NCBI RefSeq assembly: GCF_958295425.1
Contig: NC_081142.1
Span: forward strand, 13,536,821-13,600,820
Reading direction: 5' to 3'
Length of the DNA: 64,000 nt
From: Solea solea
Taxonomy: Eukaryota > Chordata > Actinopteri > Pleuronectiformes > Soleidae
Shown here: positions 14,255 through 25,960 of the stretch, piece after piece
Layout: each line of letters begins with the position of its first letter
How positions within the stretch are numbered: the first letter of the stretch is position 1
Made by a program: the position numbers and the translations under genes
The notes under the pieces: generated by a model
Databases searched by the model: none
The model's input: the letters and a program-made list of their open reading frames with translations, nothing else
Told to the model about the DNA's origin: nothing

Positions 14255-15651
14255 ACTTCTGCATTAGATGGCGGGCTCCAGCACGATCGCCCGTCAAATG
14301 AAACAATGTAGTCTGTGGGACCTCGGGGTTTCCATTTGAGTAGTCGGACTCGGCACTGCAACAAGCTATGGCTGTTTTATGTGGAAAAAAGTTGATAATT
14401 AGTCCCACAGTGACTGAACGATGAGATGTGTGTGTGTGTGTGTTGTAGCCGGTGAAGGAACAGGAGAGAGCTCTTAGCACACTTAATACTCCGACCTGAC
14501 ACTATCTATGAATCATTAATCAATTGTTTATTTTTATGGGGATTTCTTTTTTTTCTTCCATTAACTCTTTTCTCCCCCTCACAACCTGTCCCAGCCTCTG
14601 CAAATTATAATTGGACTTCTTGTCTGATGTTATTCACCAAATAATTAAGAAAAAACATCTTTTTTTCAGGTTCATGTCCCCCAGATTTTGAGCTATTGTC
14701 ATTTTTGTTTATATTTTGTCTTTCTTTTTATGGAAAACCTGATTCATTGATTAGCAATTAATGATTAGCATTTAAAATGCTGTCTTTCTGCCTCACTTTG
14801 ATATTGGGTAGTAATTCTCTGTAGTTCGCCCATTATAGACACACATACCCCTCTATCTTTTGATAGTTGCTAATTCTAATTCCCATACACACATACACAT
14901 CTCCCTGAGAAACCATGGCAACACCTCAAGTTTAGATGAGGTCTCTGCTCACCTTGTCGTGTTTCTCCAAATTCACAGAAATCATGCTTGAAATATTGCT
15001 TAAAGTAATTTCATAAAAACATCAAATATTGTATATAGATTTGGAGAGGTTTTCAGGAAATATCTAAAAAAAAACCAGACTGAGCAAGAAATATGAACTT
15101 TTTACTATTTTACCATACAATCAAATTTGGTATAAAGGACATTTACTCTCACTATGAAACATCCAGTATTCAGTAGATAAGAGAGGGCTCTGATGCAGGA
15201 CAATAAAGGGATAGGGACATGCACTAGGAAAATAATCTTAAATCTTAATAAACTTTTCTCTCCGTGTCTTTGTGCGCTTACATTTGTTTCATGTGCAGAT
15301 GAAAAATTATTATTTTTTCCCTTGCTGACCTGCGTAGGATGTCGGTGTGCTTAAGCCTACAGCCCACGCTCTGCCGGATTAGCTTATGTAAGGGTGTTTT
15401 AATGATTCTCTGTGGGGTTGCTGGTGTGAACGCTGGTTCACGAGTCTGATAGGGGGTCAGACAAATGAGTGGCAGCAGGAAAAAGCACGTCATGTTTGCT
15501 CGGGGGCTCTTTTGTTCCAGGCCACACCCCATCACCCTTTTCCTGCCCTCTTCTTGGCCTTATTTAGCCCCCCGCCATGTCACCCAGGGGTCAGGGTGAG
15601 CGTGCACACGCCACAAGCCAGTTCACACATACACAGGCGACACAAGCATCT

Positions 15652-15676
15652 GCACACACACACACACACACACACA
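15652..15676. repeat. (CA)n microsatellite
   Basis: CA run of about 25 bp. Confidence 0.95.
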
Positions 15677-16492
15677 TGCGAACAGATTGTAATAGCATGG
15701 TAGAGTGCATCATAGATGGAAGTGCCTTGAAGGACCTGCTTCTCATTCTCTAGACCTCATTAGCTGCTGATTTATCTGCCTCTCCTACCTCCTTGTGCTC
15801 TGGGTGAGGGGATGTGGTGTCTATCTGTGTGTGTGTGTGCGTGTGCGCACACAAATGTGCAAAAGAAATGAATATTGTGTGTATTACCATGAATTAGCGT
15901 CTGTGTGTGTGTCTGTGTGCGTGTCAGAACAAGACACCAGGACTTCGTTCCACATTAGTCCACTGTGAGCACACTCGACCTGGGGTCAGAAAATTAATAA
16001 AAGATCACACTCACGCACACACACAAACACACACGCTTCATAATCATGACAAGCTCTGGTCCACCATTATCCATTTAGCAAATTTTTTGTCTTGTCTTGC
16101 AATAATCTGCTCAAACCCCAAGTGATCTTATTATTGCCAAGGAAAAGTGCTTATGGCTGCACAGAAAGGTTGGATCTTTTTGGAAACATGCAAATGATTT
16201 CCCACCTAACTGAATTCAAAATTTGAGTTTTGATTGTTTTCCGTGAGATTTGTGCATTTAATATACAGTAAATATCTGAAGCCTTTTCAGTAATATGTCT
16301 GTTTTGTAATGATAATGACTTAGAAGGCGTTAGGTTAAGGAGCAGCTGTGGCACTAATATGACTGTAACTCTGCCCTACATTATTCATAGACTCTTGGGG
16401 AATGTGCGTCTCTTGAGGAGAACCTTTTTTTTTGCCTTTACCTGATTCCCACTACATCGCAGTCTCAAGAGACGAGTCAGTGAAGGAAGAAA

Positions 16493-16506
16493 GGGGGGGG
16501 GGGGGG
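16493..16506. repeat. Poly(G) tract
   Basis: Fourteen consecutive G, about 490 bp upstream of the nr5a2 last exon. A potential quadruplex contributor. Confidence 0.9.
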
Positions 16507-16967
16507 TATTTCATCATGTGGCATTTAAAAATCCTCTTTTAAGTAAAAAAAAAAAAAACAAGTATCCAACTTGTAACACTGTCCCTGGATAAATGAGGAT
16601 ATTATGTTCTCTAATCTTCCAATGTCGGAATAATTTGTGTCCATATTCTAAGATCCTGTGACGTTAATGTCTGTCTTTGAAGCTTGGACATAGAAAATAA
16701 CAGATAATGAGAAATAACCCTTCAACATCTACCATTCAAACTTCATTTTACCAGACATAAACTAGTGTTGACAGAGCAGTAGTTGTGCCTCATAAAGGGA
16801 AAACTATCCTACAAATAAACAACTAAAAACAAAGCAAAATCAAACCACAAATGTCACAGTTTTGTGGAAACGATGGGTTTCTATTTCAAATTTTAAGACT
16901 GCCCTGACCTGCCTTCACACTACCCCCCCGTATTCCCCATGGTTTGTTAAAATTCCAACCGGTCTGA

Positions 16968-17240
<273 letters not shown>

Positions 17241-18238
17241 GAGAGGACTGCGCTACCCATAATGCAGTTGTGTCGCAGCGCCACAAACTCTAAATAATGA
17301 ACCTACAGCTCAGACTTGAACGGGCGATGACCCGAAGGATCGAAAGCAGAGTGTGTTAGAAACTCTTTGTTGATACTGAGCTCGCGGTGGTGTCAAAGTT
17401 ACAACTTTAAGTACAGATCTGGACAAGCACACATGAAAAACAACATATGGATCCCTTTATTCTCAAAAAGAAAAAGAAAAAACTGTCTGAAAGCAGAGCC
17501 GCTGCTCAAAACCTACAGAAGAAGACAATGTTGGAAAGAAAAAAAAAAAGCACCAACAAAAAAACTTGAAACAAACACTGCATTTGCATTTACACCACGA
17601 GATGGCATCTCATCGTCTGCACAAGCACAGACTAAAACCAAAACTGGCAGGCTGCAACTGCAAGAATTAACAACCCGTGAGTGTTTTAGCACTGGTGACA
17701 CAGTGAGAGGCTTTTTGCGCTGGGAAAGGAAGATGATTAACGTCATGCATCCGTCACACACACAGCTGTGACCAGAGCAGAGGCCGATTCTGGTCGCTAA
17801 CCCTCCAGGGTGCTCGCTCACCTCAACCAGCTTTTAGCTGTGGTTGGTACTGTAAAGACAAACTGGGGAAACAAACTGAGACTCTTACCTACTACCATGG
17901 TTGTTGTTGTTTTTTTTGTTGTTGTTTTGCCACGGCAGCTTGACCTGACTGAAAAGTGAGAACTGATGGTTTAAGAAAAAAAAAAAATAAAAAAAATAAA
18001 AATAAAGGTCTGAAAACTGAACATTCTATTAATGAACAAAATGATAAATGAAAAAAATACAATGTTTTTTTCCCCCCTCTTGTAATGGAAGTCATTTGCT
18101 AGTCATGGTCACTTTGTGGTTCCCCTTTCTTATTCACCTTCCAAGTCATCTTAAACTATGTACCTCAGAAAGACCAGTGTTAAATAAATTCAGTTAATAA
18201 TGTCAGCTGTAACAATTGTATTTATAAACCATTTTCCC

Positions 18239-18277
18239 ACACCCACCCACACCCACACACACACACACACACACACA
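18239..18277. repeat. CA-rich microsatellite within the nr5a2 3' UTR
   Basis: Interrupted CCCA/CA repeat followed by an uninterrupted CA run and then an A run. It lies about 1 kb after the nr5a2 stop and would be transcribed into the mRNA. Confidence 0.9.
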
Positions 18278-19060
18278 AAAAAAACTTTTCAGCATTTCAT
18301 TAAAACTGGAACAAAACAAAGTGTGATTCTGGAGATGGACAAGGATTGACCCAGCCTTCGTCCGGAAAGACCAAAGCCTGCTGCAGAACAGTAGAAGGAA
18401 TTTTACAATTACCTTAATAATCAGTATTATAAAAGAAAAAAGAAAAAAAAAGATTTGTGATGTCACAGTTACGTGAGTCTTGCCTTATTTCATTACCATG
18501 CTAGCTAACTGTGCAGATGTGAATGAAAAATATGTACAAATATATATATATAAAGGAATAATGTTGTAAAAAATTTAAAAAAGAATAATTGAACAGGTGT
18601 TTACATTCATGTGGTAATATGGGAGAGAACTGTGATGAAGCATAAATTGCAAAGCAATGATTTCCTAAAAAAATGAAATCAACTAAATGAAAAAAAAAAT
18701 CCCTCTGGTTTGCTTTTTTGATGTGTGTACAGTGTTTTACTTTTATTATTATTGTTATTATTATTATTATTATTTGTTTTGAGCAGTACTTAAATTATGT
18801 CGTGAGACACTAAAATCAAAAAGGAATCACTTAATCACAATTTCTATCTGTGTCTGTAGGCATCCAAAACATCTGTTTCTTAAACGTTGCTGTGTAAGGG
18901 TTTTCATTTCACATTCAGCGTTTCGTAGCCTTCTTTTTTTAAGCAGTGCTTTTATTTTTGCTGTACTGTATGTCACTGGTAATGCTTATAAATGAAAGAT
19001 AATTTATTGCGCCTCTGGGTTCCCATCTTCGTGTTACATAACGTGAGCTGTCTGCGCCAG

Positions 19061-19066
19061 AATAAA
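19061..19066 (+). terminator. nr5a2: Probable nr5a2 polyadenylation signal (AATAAA)
   Basis: Canonical AATAAA preceded by CTGCGCCAG and followed within about 30 bases by TGTTCTTGTTTTG, a plausible U/GU-rich downstream element. It is the best-formed signal in the first 2 kb after the stop codon. Earlier hexamers near 18001 and 18183 lie in A-rich sequence and look less convincing. Confidence 0.55.
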
Positions 19067-19716
19067 TTTGTTTACTGTAGCATGTTCTTGTTTTGTTTCC
19101 ACAAGTAGTTCTGAGATGCAGGTCGGGAGCAAAAATAATGGGCTTTCAAAAAAAAGAAAAAGGAAAAAATAATAATCACCACATTTTATTTGTCTTTTAG
19201 CTGTTGAAGCAAGTCTGTACATTGAACAGAGTATTGTATTTAAGCAAGTAGGTGTGAAAGGTGTTTGTGCCACATCGGTTTTTACTTATTGAACTTTGAA
19301 CTGCATCAGTGTCCTATCCGATTTGCTCTTATACCAAAGACTGCATCTTTCCCTTGTGAGCTGTGACCTATAATATTGTGCCCAAGATGAACAAAACTGG
19401 ATTTCTTTGTTTGTTCTTTTTTTTCGTTTAAATTTTTTTTAAGAAAAACAAGGCAGCCTAAAGAATCCTCATTTGGAGCTTTTCCACATGTATAATAGTT
19501 GTTACCGTTATTTTTGTTTTTTTTCTTCAAAATGCCCCCAACACTTGCCTCCCACAACAACCTGTGGTGTTTATTGTTTACCTTTGTTTTTTGTACAGAA
19601 GACTCATCTTAATCCCACACGTCAACTAATTCTGATCCTGCACTTCACTATCTAAAGCCCTCATGAACATCAGACAATCTGTCATCTGCCTCGCTCTAAA
19701 AATCCTCTCATTTGTC

Positions 19717-19922
19717 GAAGGTACAGTGTGTAAACTTTGCAACGTCAATCCATTGTGGACTAAAGTTAAAAAAACAAAAACATGGTGGCCTCCACAGATC
19801 TGACCCGACTCCCTGATAATTAAAAACAACAAATCAAAAAAAAATAAGCAAGATTATTTCATCTTCAATTTCTGCCAAACTGAAAAGAATTTCACCTAAA
19901 TGTTACACACTGGACCTTTAAA
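19717..19922. mobile_element. Short MITE with 21-bp imperfect terminal inverted repeats
   Basis: The left end reads AAGGTACAGTGTGTAAACTTT. The right end, reverse-complemented, reads TTAAAGGTCCAGTGTGTAAC then ATTT, so the first 16 bases after AAGG match with one mismatch. The element is about 205 bp with an AT-rich interior and no coding capacity. The right end abuts TTAA-like sequence and the left TCGA, so a degraded TTAA target duplication (piggyBac-like) is plausible. I recall this terminal sequence as very common in percomorph fish genomes. It sits about 650 bp after the preferred nr5a2 poly(A) signal. Confidence 0.7.
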
Positions 19923-21285
19923 GCTTTGCATCATTGCAGGCAGAAAATGACGACTGTGGTCATTGGGAAAAGTCCTTATTTCTATCGCATGTTTGTTACA
20001 ACAAATCTCTCTTAGGCCTGCTCCACCACAAAGACAAGTTTGTTCGGAGGTAAAGTTGAGTACAGCTCGCAGAAAGAGTCTGCAGTTGTACGTTTGCTCG
20101 ACAACACAGTCCATCAACAGTTTAAAAGAGTAATTGTCAAGACGGACTCATGTGATGCTCATGCCAGCACACAGACACACGACGCATCGGTATTTCCCTT
20201 CTTGCTTGTCACTGCTGCCATTTTGACTGCTCCATCACGTCACCCCCTGGTCCTGAGATTGTCACTCTGAGGCGAAAGTGAAATTTTCCTCATATTTCAA
20301 TAAATAATTGCTATGCTTATAAAACCAGATTCTCGCCTCCTACGCACATTAAAACTATCAATTTGTTTCCTTTTTGGTGTTTTTTTGGTGGGAAACAATT
20401 GCTACTAAAAACATCATGTGCAAATGTAAATATTATTAGAAATATATTATTTCCGGTATTATAAATGTCAGAAAAGGGGGTGTGGGTTTAATTGTGGATA
20501 TATTGTGTTTTCCTCTATGCAAATCCAATCAAAAAACTATACATCAGTTATACCAGAAAATCGTCTTTCTGGTCTTAACTTATGTTATATGACAGAAAGA
20601 GAGAATGACATGCCACAAAAGCTCCTGCTTGAATCAAACCAGGGAAAATCTTAGTCACATGATATGTGTCTGATACAGTAATAGGTTCTTTCCACAGTGC
20701 ATGTTACACATTTCTACCATCACACAATGCACACGTAGGCAAGAAAACTAATGAAAGGCAGTGCTCACGTGGAAAACATACAAAACCCAAGTTTACAATC
20801 ATTTTATATTACATATATATAAACTATATATGATTCCATTATTCTATTGTTCATGTTGAAACAAAAAGTGTTGAGATTGATAAAAAAAAAAAAAAAATCA
20901 TACTTTTGGGGAAATAGACAACATAATATGCTTGTGCCATGACAGGGAATTTAAAGTTAAAGGGAAAATTGGGGTATAATAAAAGGAATGATATATATAT
21001 ATTTTATCAACTACATTAAAAAAGAAAAAAAATCACAATATGAAATGACTATTACCATCACACCAACAAGGTCAGTCAATGTAGACAAGACCGTAGCTTT
21101 TCTGAGGTGCGGGGCTGCGAGGGAAACAGGAAGTAGTGAACTCCAGCTCCATCGGAACATGAAGACTACAACCGGCCGGCAAGGCATCCACTTCAGAGGG
21201 AGGAGGATCCTGGATAGGAGAAGGAGGTGGGTGAGTGAGTAACTAAGTTAAATGCCAAGACATTTTCAGGAAAACAAATATTTAG

Positions 21286-21590
21286 CCATCCATCCATTCT
21301 CTACCACTTTATCCTCCACATGAGAGGTGCAGGGAGGCAGGAGGCGATCCTAGCTGTTAATAGGGCAAAAGGTGGGGCCTGATCGTAGGCCTGACCAACC
21401 ATTCACTCTTCCATTCACACCTGGGGGCAACTTAGGGTGTCCAATTAACATCTGCATTTTTTGGACAGTGGGAGGAAACCGGAGTACCCGGAGAAAACCC
21501 ACGCACACACAGAACATGTAAACTCCGCACAGGAAGTCTCCATCGATCGAACCGGGATCTGAACCAGTGCAGGTCTTGCTGTGAGGTAAA
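21286..21590. repeat. Dispersed teleost repeat (Maui/L2-LINE-like end)
   Basis: Starts with CATCCATCCATTCTCTACCA and contains the strongly conserved blocks GTGGGAGGAAACCGGAGTAC, CCGGAGAAAACCCACGC, GAACATGTAAACTCCGCAC, CGAACCGGGATCTGAACC and TTGCTGTGAGG. This block order is one of the most abundant interspersed repeats in fish. The LINE 3' end lies on the minus strand, with no open reading frame left. The Maui/L2 label is from memory. Confidence 0.75.
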
Positions 21591-22489
21591 CATCATTTAT
21601 TTACACTGTAAATAGAATGAGGTTAGCAATACAGTGGGATGTCAGGGAGATATTTCCCTCTTCATAAGGGGAAGGTGAATTACAGCACACAGTTTTTTGA
21701 TCAAAGTCTTTCAAACTTTGATTCAACTGATCTAAAAAAATAAATAAATGACGCCTCCATGACCTAATAACACACAACTCTGCTATTACACTGATTTTTG
21801 ACATTAGATTAGTGAATGATCTTGAAAACTTTATTTGCTTTTTTTTAAAAAAAAACTGGTACCGGTTTATACAATTTTTAAATCATTCTTTTTAAAAACC
21901 CTACATGAGACATGACATGAAGCCAGAGTGTTCAGATGTCAAAGTGAAGCACCTCTGCCATTTCCCTTTTATTTGATGCACCCCGTAACTCCCTCTAATC
22001 CATGGTCAGCCCTTCCCTTTCTCAGGGTTCCCACTCTTCCAGAGTATAAATCCAGACATTATTTTCCAGGACTTTTCCAGGACATTTATAGTGATGATCA
22101 TCCTAGCATGACTGACAGGGATCATTTCATACATATAGGTATCTTAAAGTGCAATTCTGGTTTTTAAGGCATGCCGTGGCTCTGTCTGCTCTATAAAAAA
22201 ATATATTTCCTACAAGTTCACTCGTGTGTATCATAAAAATAATTAGAGGAATTTTGGAAACTGTGCAGCAAAAATACAGACAATTGATTTGATATTCCAA
22301 CATGTACAACACTATATATAGAACTTTTACACGTCGTCAGAATTCTCACATAAAGAACGTCCATCAATATAATCCAAATCCAATGCGTTTTTGGTATCTC
22401 TTGTGCATAGAAATCTAATTTTAGGACAATCTAACCTTCATTTTTTATCATTCGACTGCCGATAATGTTAGCGGTGCTCTCGTGCTGGA

Positions 22490-22590
22490 TTAGGAATGCA
22501 GGTCACAGCCAGGCAAGCGGCCAGCTCCATCCCCAGCGCACAGCGTACAATCCTCACTTGCAGCTTGGCTTGCAGTGCCTGGCCTCCTGT
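22490..22590 (-). CDS. Low-confidence candidate terminal exon of the adhesion GPCR tail
   Basis: On the minus strand an acceptor-like CATTTACAG is followed by a phase-1-compatible reading frame. Joined to the last base of the 54913 exon it would read DRRPGTASQA... and end ...GCDLHS at TAA (22492-22490), 33 residues. AATAAA on the minus strand near 21830-21835 could serve as poly(A) signal. Against it, the implied intron would be 32 kb, the pyrimidine tract is weak and an alternative frame of the same stretch is open too. It is listed because phase, strand, stop and poly(A) order all fit. An exon elsewhere between 22 and 54.9 kb is equally possible. Confidence 0.2.
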
Positions 22591-25500
22591 CTGTAAATGT
22601 GTTAAACCTACTTTCACTTGCCGTGAATTTGTATAAATAATGTATATACATTTATCCGCAGACTCTAACAAGTGCAGCCTCAGGTGAAAATACTCATAAA
22701 TGCATGCTATGTGCATCCCCGAAGGTGGACATCAACTCCAAACCGACCAGCTCAAACGATAACCACACAGAGAGCAAGAAAAAAAGAAAGGAAAACAAAT
22801 GAATAACTTGCCAAAAGCACCATAAGCACACACCCACAGTTTTTTTTTTTCTTCACACACACACACAAACACGCAGACACACACACACACACACACATGC
22901 AGTGCTGTCAGTTTCTAAACAAGTTTTCCTTTCCGTCACAGAAACTGCCCCAAGTTGTGTCTGCCATTGTTGAAGCTTTTAAACTCTGGAACCACATCAC
23001 TCGTGTTTACTGAGATGTGTTTGTTCGTTTCCCTGCATTGTCAAAGTACATTCGAAAGAAGAAGAGACTGGGGGCATCCGGAAAAAAAGAGGCTCTTGGA
23101 AGTGTTCCAAGATTGCAAGAGAAGATGCAACTGAGTGCTGGAATCAGCCTGTTTGCTATTCAGTCAGGTTTCAGGCAGGCCTGCAGGCCCAAGGGGCCTG
23201 AGAAAAGCACAGCCAGCCGAAACAAAATAAAATAAAACACCCACCTTGCAACACATGGTGGCAAAACCATGAAAGACTATGGTGAATTAGTCAGTAAAGC
23301 TGTTCTATCACATCACATCACATCCTAACATCTGAAAACACACTTTAATGCACTGTATGCAGTGCAAATCAATTAACTATATCTATAATTTAAAACTTCT
23401 TCCTAGTGACCACCAACAGGATTTACCTCCACTGCCATTTTATGCTTTGCCTTAGAAATCACATTGATGAATTAAAGTTTATTTATCTGCTTTAATGTTA
23501 CGACTGGTGGAGGCAACAAGGAGGCGAAAGAAGGAGCAGCACAACTCTTCAGAGAGGCAATTAGCCAACTTTCTAATCACTTACACCAAACAGCAACTGG
23601 GCTGTTGGGGCGCCTGATGGACAAAGTTTAAAAATGTAACGATCAAATGAATCGGCACACTCTTGATTGTTATGCAAAAGCCTCACTGTGGCATGCAAAA
23701 CAAATACGCTAAGGTTTGTAGATGGAATGGTTCGAAGGCCGCTGCTGTTTCATTTCAAAACATGCATTATACATCATTGTGCATAAAGAGGAAGCCTACA
23801 GCATTATGATGTTTTTTTCCGACGATGATTATCTTTTATTAGTCATTAAAAGAGAGCAAGAAAGAGAGAAAAAATACAACTTTTAAGCACCTGAACCTCG
23901 CTGCCAGCATTCCATTAATTGCCTGCACAATGGGGAGAGCCTTCGGAGATTTTTCAATTTAAAAAAATGAGGAGCATGCATTCAGTCGTGCTCATGTTAT
24001 ACCGGCACTTAAATCCTACAGAGCTCACATAAAAAAGGACTCAAGGTTGCATCCGATTGAAAGCCTCCAACTACAGCCACTTCAGAAATCCATTTAGCAA
24101 GCGGAGGGGGGGTTAGAACATCTAATTCAAACAGTCGCCCTGTTAAAACGGTTGCACCAATGTCTTTTAAAAACACACACGCACTTTCAGGAGCACACTT
24201 TTTCCCTGTGTTTGCTTGGCTCCATTGTAAGAAAGATGAATCTGGCACACAGAGAGATAGCAAGGCACAAAGAATTAATCTTGCCAGACCTCAGCCAAGT
24301 GGCGAGGGTAAATGCTTGAGTGCACGTGGAATCTTGACCTTTGCTGTGACAGTGTCACAAAGAGTGCTTTATGGGAGCGACAAAGAAAGAGGTCCATGGT
24401 GCCTGCAATAACATGACAACCTGAATGTCATGACACTGTTCATCAGCTGCAGAATCATAGGTAAAGAGAATGAACAAATTTGTGCTTCACATTTTTTTAT
24501 AAATGCAGAAAATAATAGAGAACTTCCAAGGAATTAAGAGGACAAACATTGGTAGCTATATCGCACTGATATTCCATTCAGAAGGTATTTCATCCCTTTT
24601 AACAATCCCCGGACAATTACTTACACATTATTGTGGAACTTTTAAAAAACTGAACATCCACCTATGAATTGTAAGGGCAAGAAACTGCTGCAAATATAAG
24701 TGTATGTGCAGAGTGCCCAACAAACTTACTGTCACATTCCTGAATCTAAACATTTTCTGCTTCATTAGCCCAGCACCTGACGGAAATACTGCTCAGTTAT
24801 GGGTCAGACATGTAGTTGGCTAAGAAGACAAATCCCTTGCAATTTCTAGATCATGGAGGTTAATGTTCATCTGCCCTGATGCTCTGGTGACAATCAACAC
24901 TCCAAAGACTGGCAGGTGGCTGATGGGCATGCGTGGTGGAGCAACTATAGTGGTCTTATCCACATTCCTCAGTGAGGAGCTGAGAGAAGTGGGAAAAGAA
25001 TCACAGAAAGTTAAGACTAATGCTGTTAAATGGCGTCCATCATCCAGGCCTGTGAAGCTCCAACTCTTTCTCCTCTCCAGGTAAGATAGCCCATTTAGCT
25101 GTGTCTAGCATCGCTTCCCCAGAATGCTGCCGGTGCGTCTTCCTGTCGGCAGGAGGATCCTGAGCCAAAGGTGTTGCCCTCATCCTTCTATGTGTGGCCA
25201 AGGAACAGCAGCGAGTCCACTTTGGTGTAATGATGTTCTGCCAAAATGTGCTTATTTTCCTGCGGCGGGGGAAGAGATGAGACCTGCCAGACACAGAGGA
25301 TGGAAGCGACGTTCTCATTTCTGTCCATCAGTGGCTCTCGTCCCAGTTCTCCCTTCTTCTCCTCTGGCTGGGGTTGTTAATACCACGCTCACAGTGAAAG
25401 GTGCAGGTGGAGTTCACTCCAGAGATCACTTGAAAGTGATCCGAGACCACATCTTTTAAGCGGAACAGAGTTCAGTTATTTGGCCTGGATTAGAGATCTC

Positions 25501-25911
25501 GGGCTGGTATGAATGCACACTTGGAGTAACTGGAGAACTTCTTGATGACCAGATTTTTCACTCCAAATGACAGATTTATGTAAACACACACACAACTTTA
25601 TGGATAATAAGCATTTATATAGTCAAAAAAGTCAAAATTAATCTACTTATAACACTTTCCAATATGAGTAAGTGAAAGGATCATAACACTGTGGTGTGCA
25701 TGTGTGCGTGTGTGTTCATTCGTACTAAAGCTGACAGGCATACAGTAAAATGTATAGCCAGCAGCATGAAATGAGGCAGGGTGGTGGCCTCACATCCCAT
25801 CACATAAAACCAGAACGTTTTTAATCTGACAGGACCAGTGGCAACCTTGAGCTGTGACCTACTGTCGAGAGCTCAAGAACCAACACAGAACAGGATCATC
25901 ACCAATCTCAA

Positions 25912-25960
25912 TCTCTCTCTCTCTCTCTCACACACACGCGCACACACACACACACACACA
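25912..25960. repeat. Compound (CT)n-(CA)n microsatellite
   Basis: A CT run passes directly into a CA run with one GCG interruption. Confidence 0.95.

Larger units (their letters stand above)
17241..19090 (+). other. nr5a2: 3' UTR of nr5a2
   Basis: This segment directly follows the TAG stop and is AT-rich with many homopolymer runs, as usual for a long vertebrate 3' UTR. Internal AATAAA hexamers occur near 18001 and 18183. The best-placed signal is at 19061-19066, followed by a T/GT-rich stretch that could be the downstream element. Another AATAAA at 20299-20304 could give a longer isoform that would include the MITE at 19.7-19.9 kb. A CA-rich microsatellite lies inside at about 18239-18277. 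The 3' end is inferred only from these signals. Confidence 0.65.

Noticed and set aside
24863..25459. Possible exon pair around CTCTCCAG|GTAAGA at about 25080
   Set aside because: A donor-like site follows an open frame, but the protein is unrecognisable, no matching acceptor or partner exon was found, and both strands are open. An unannotated noncoding transcript is possible but unsupported.
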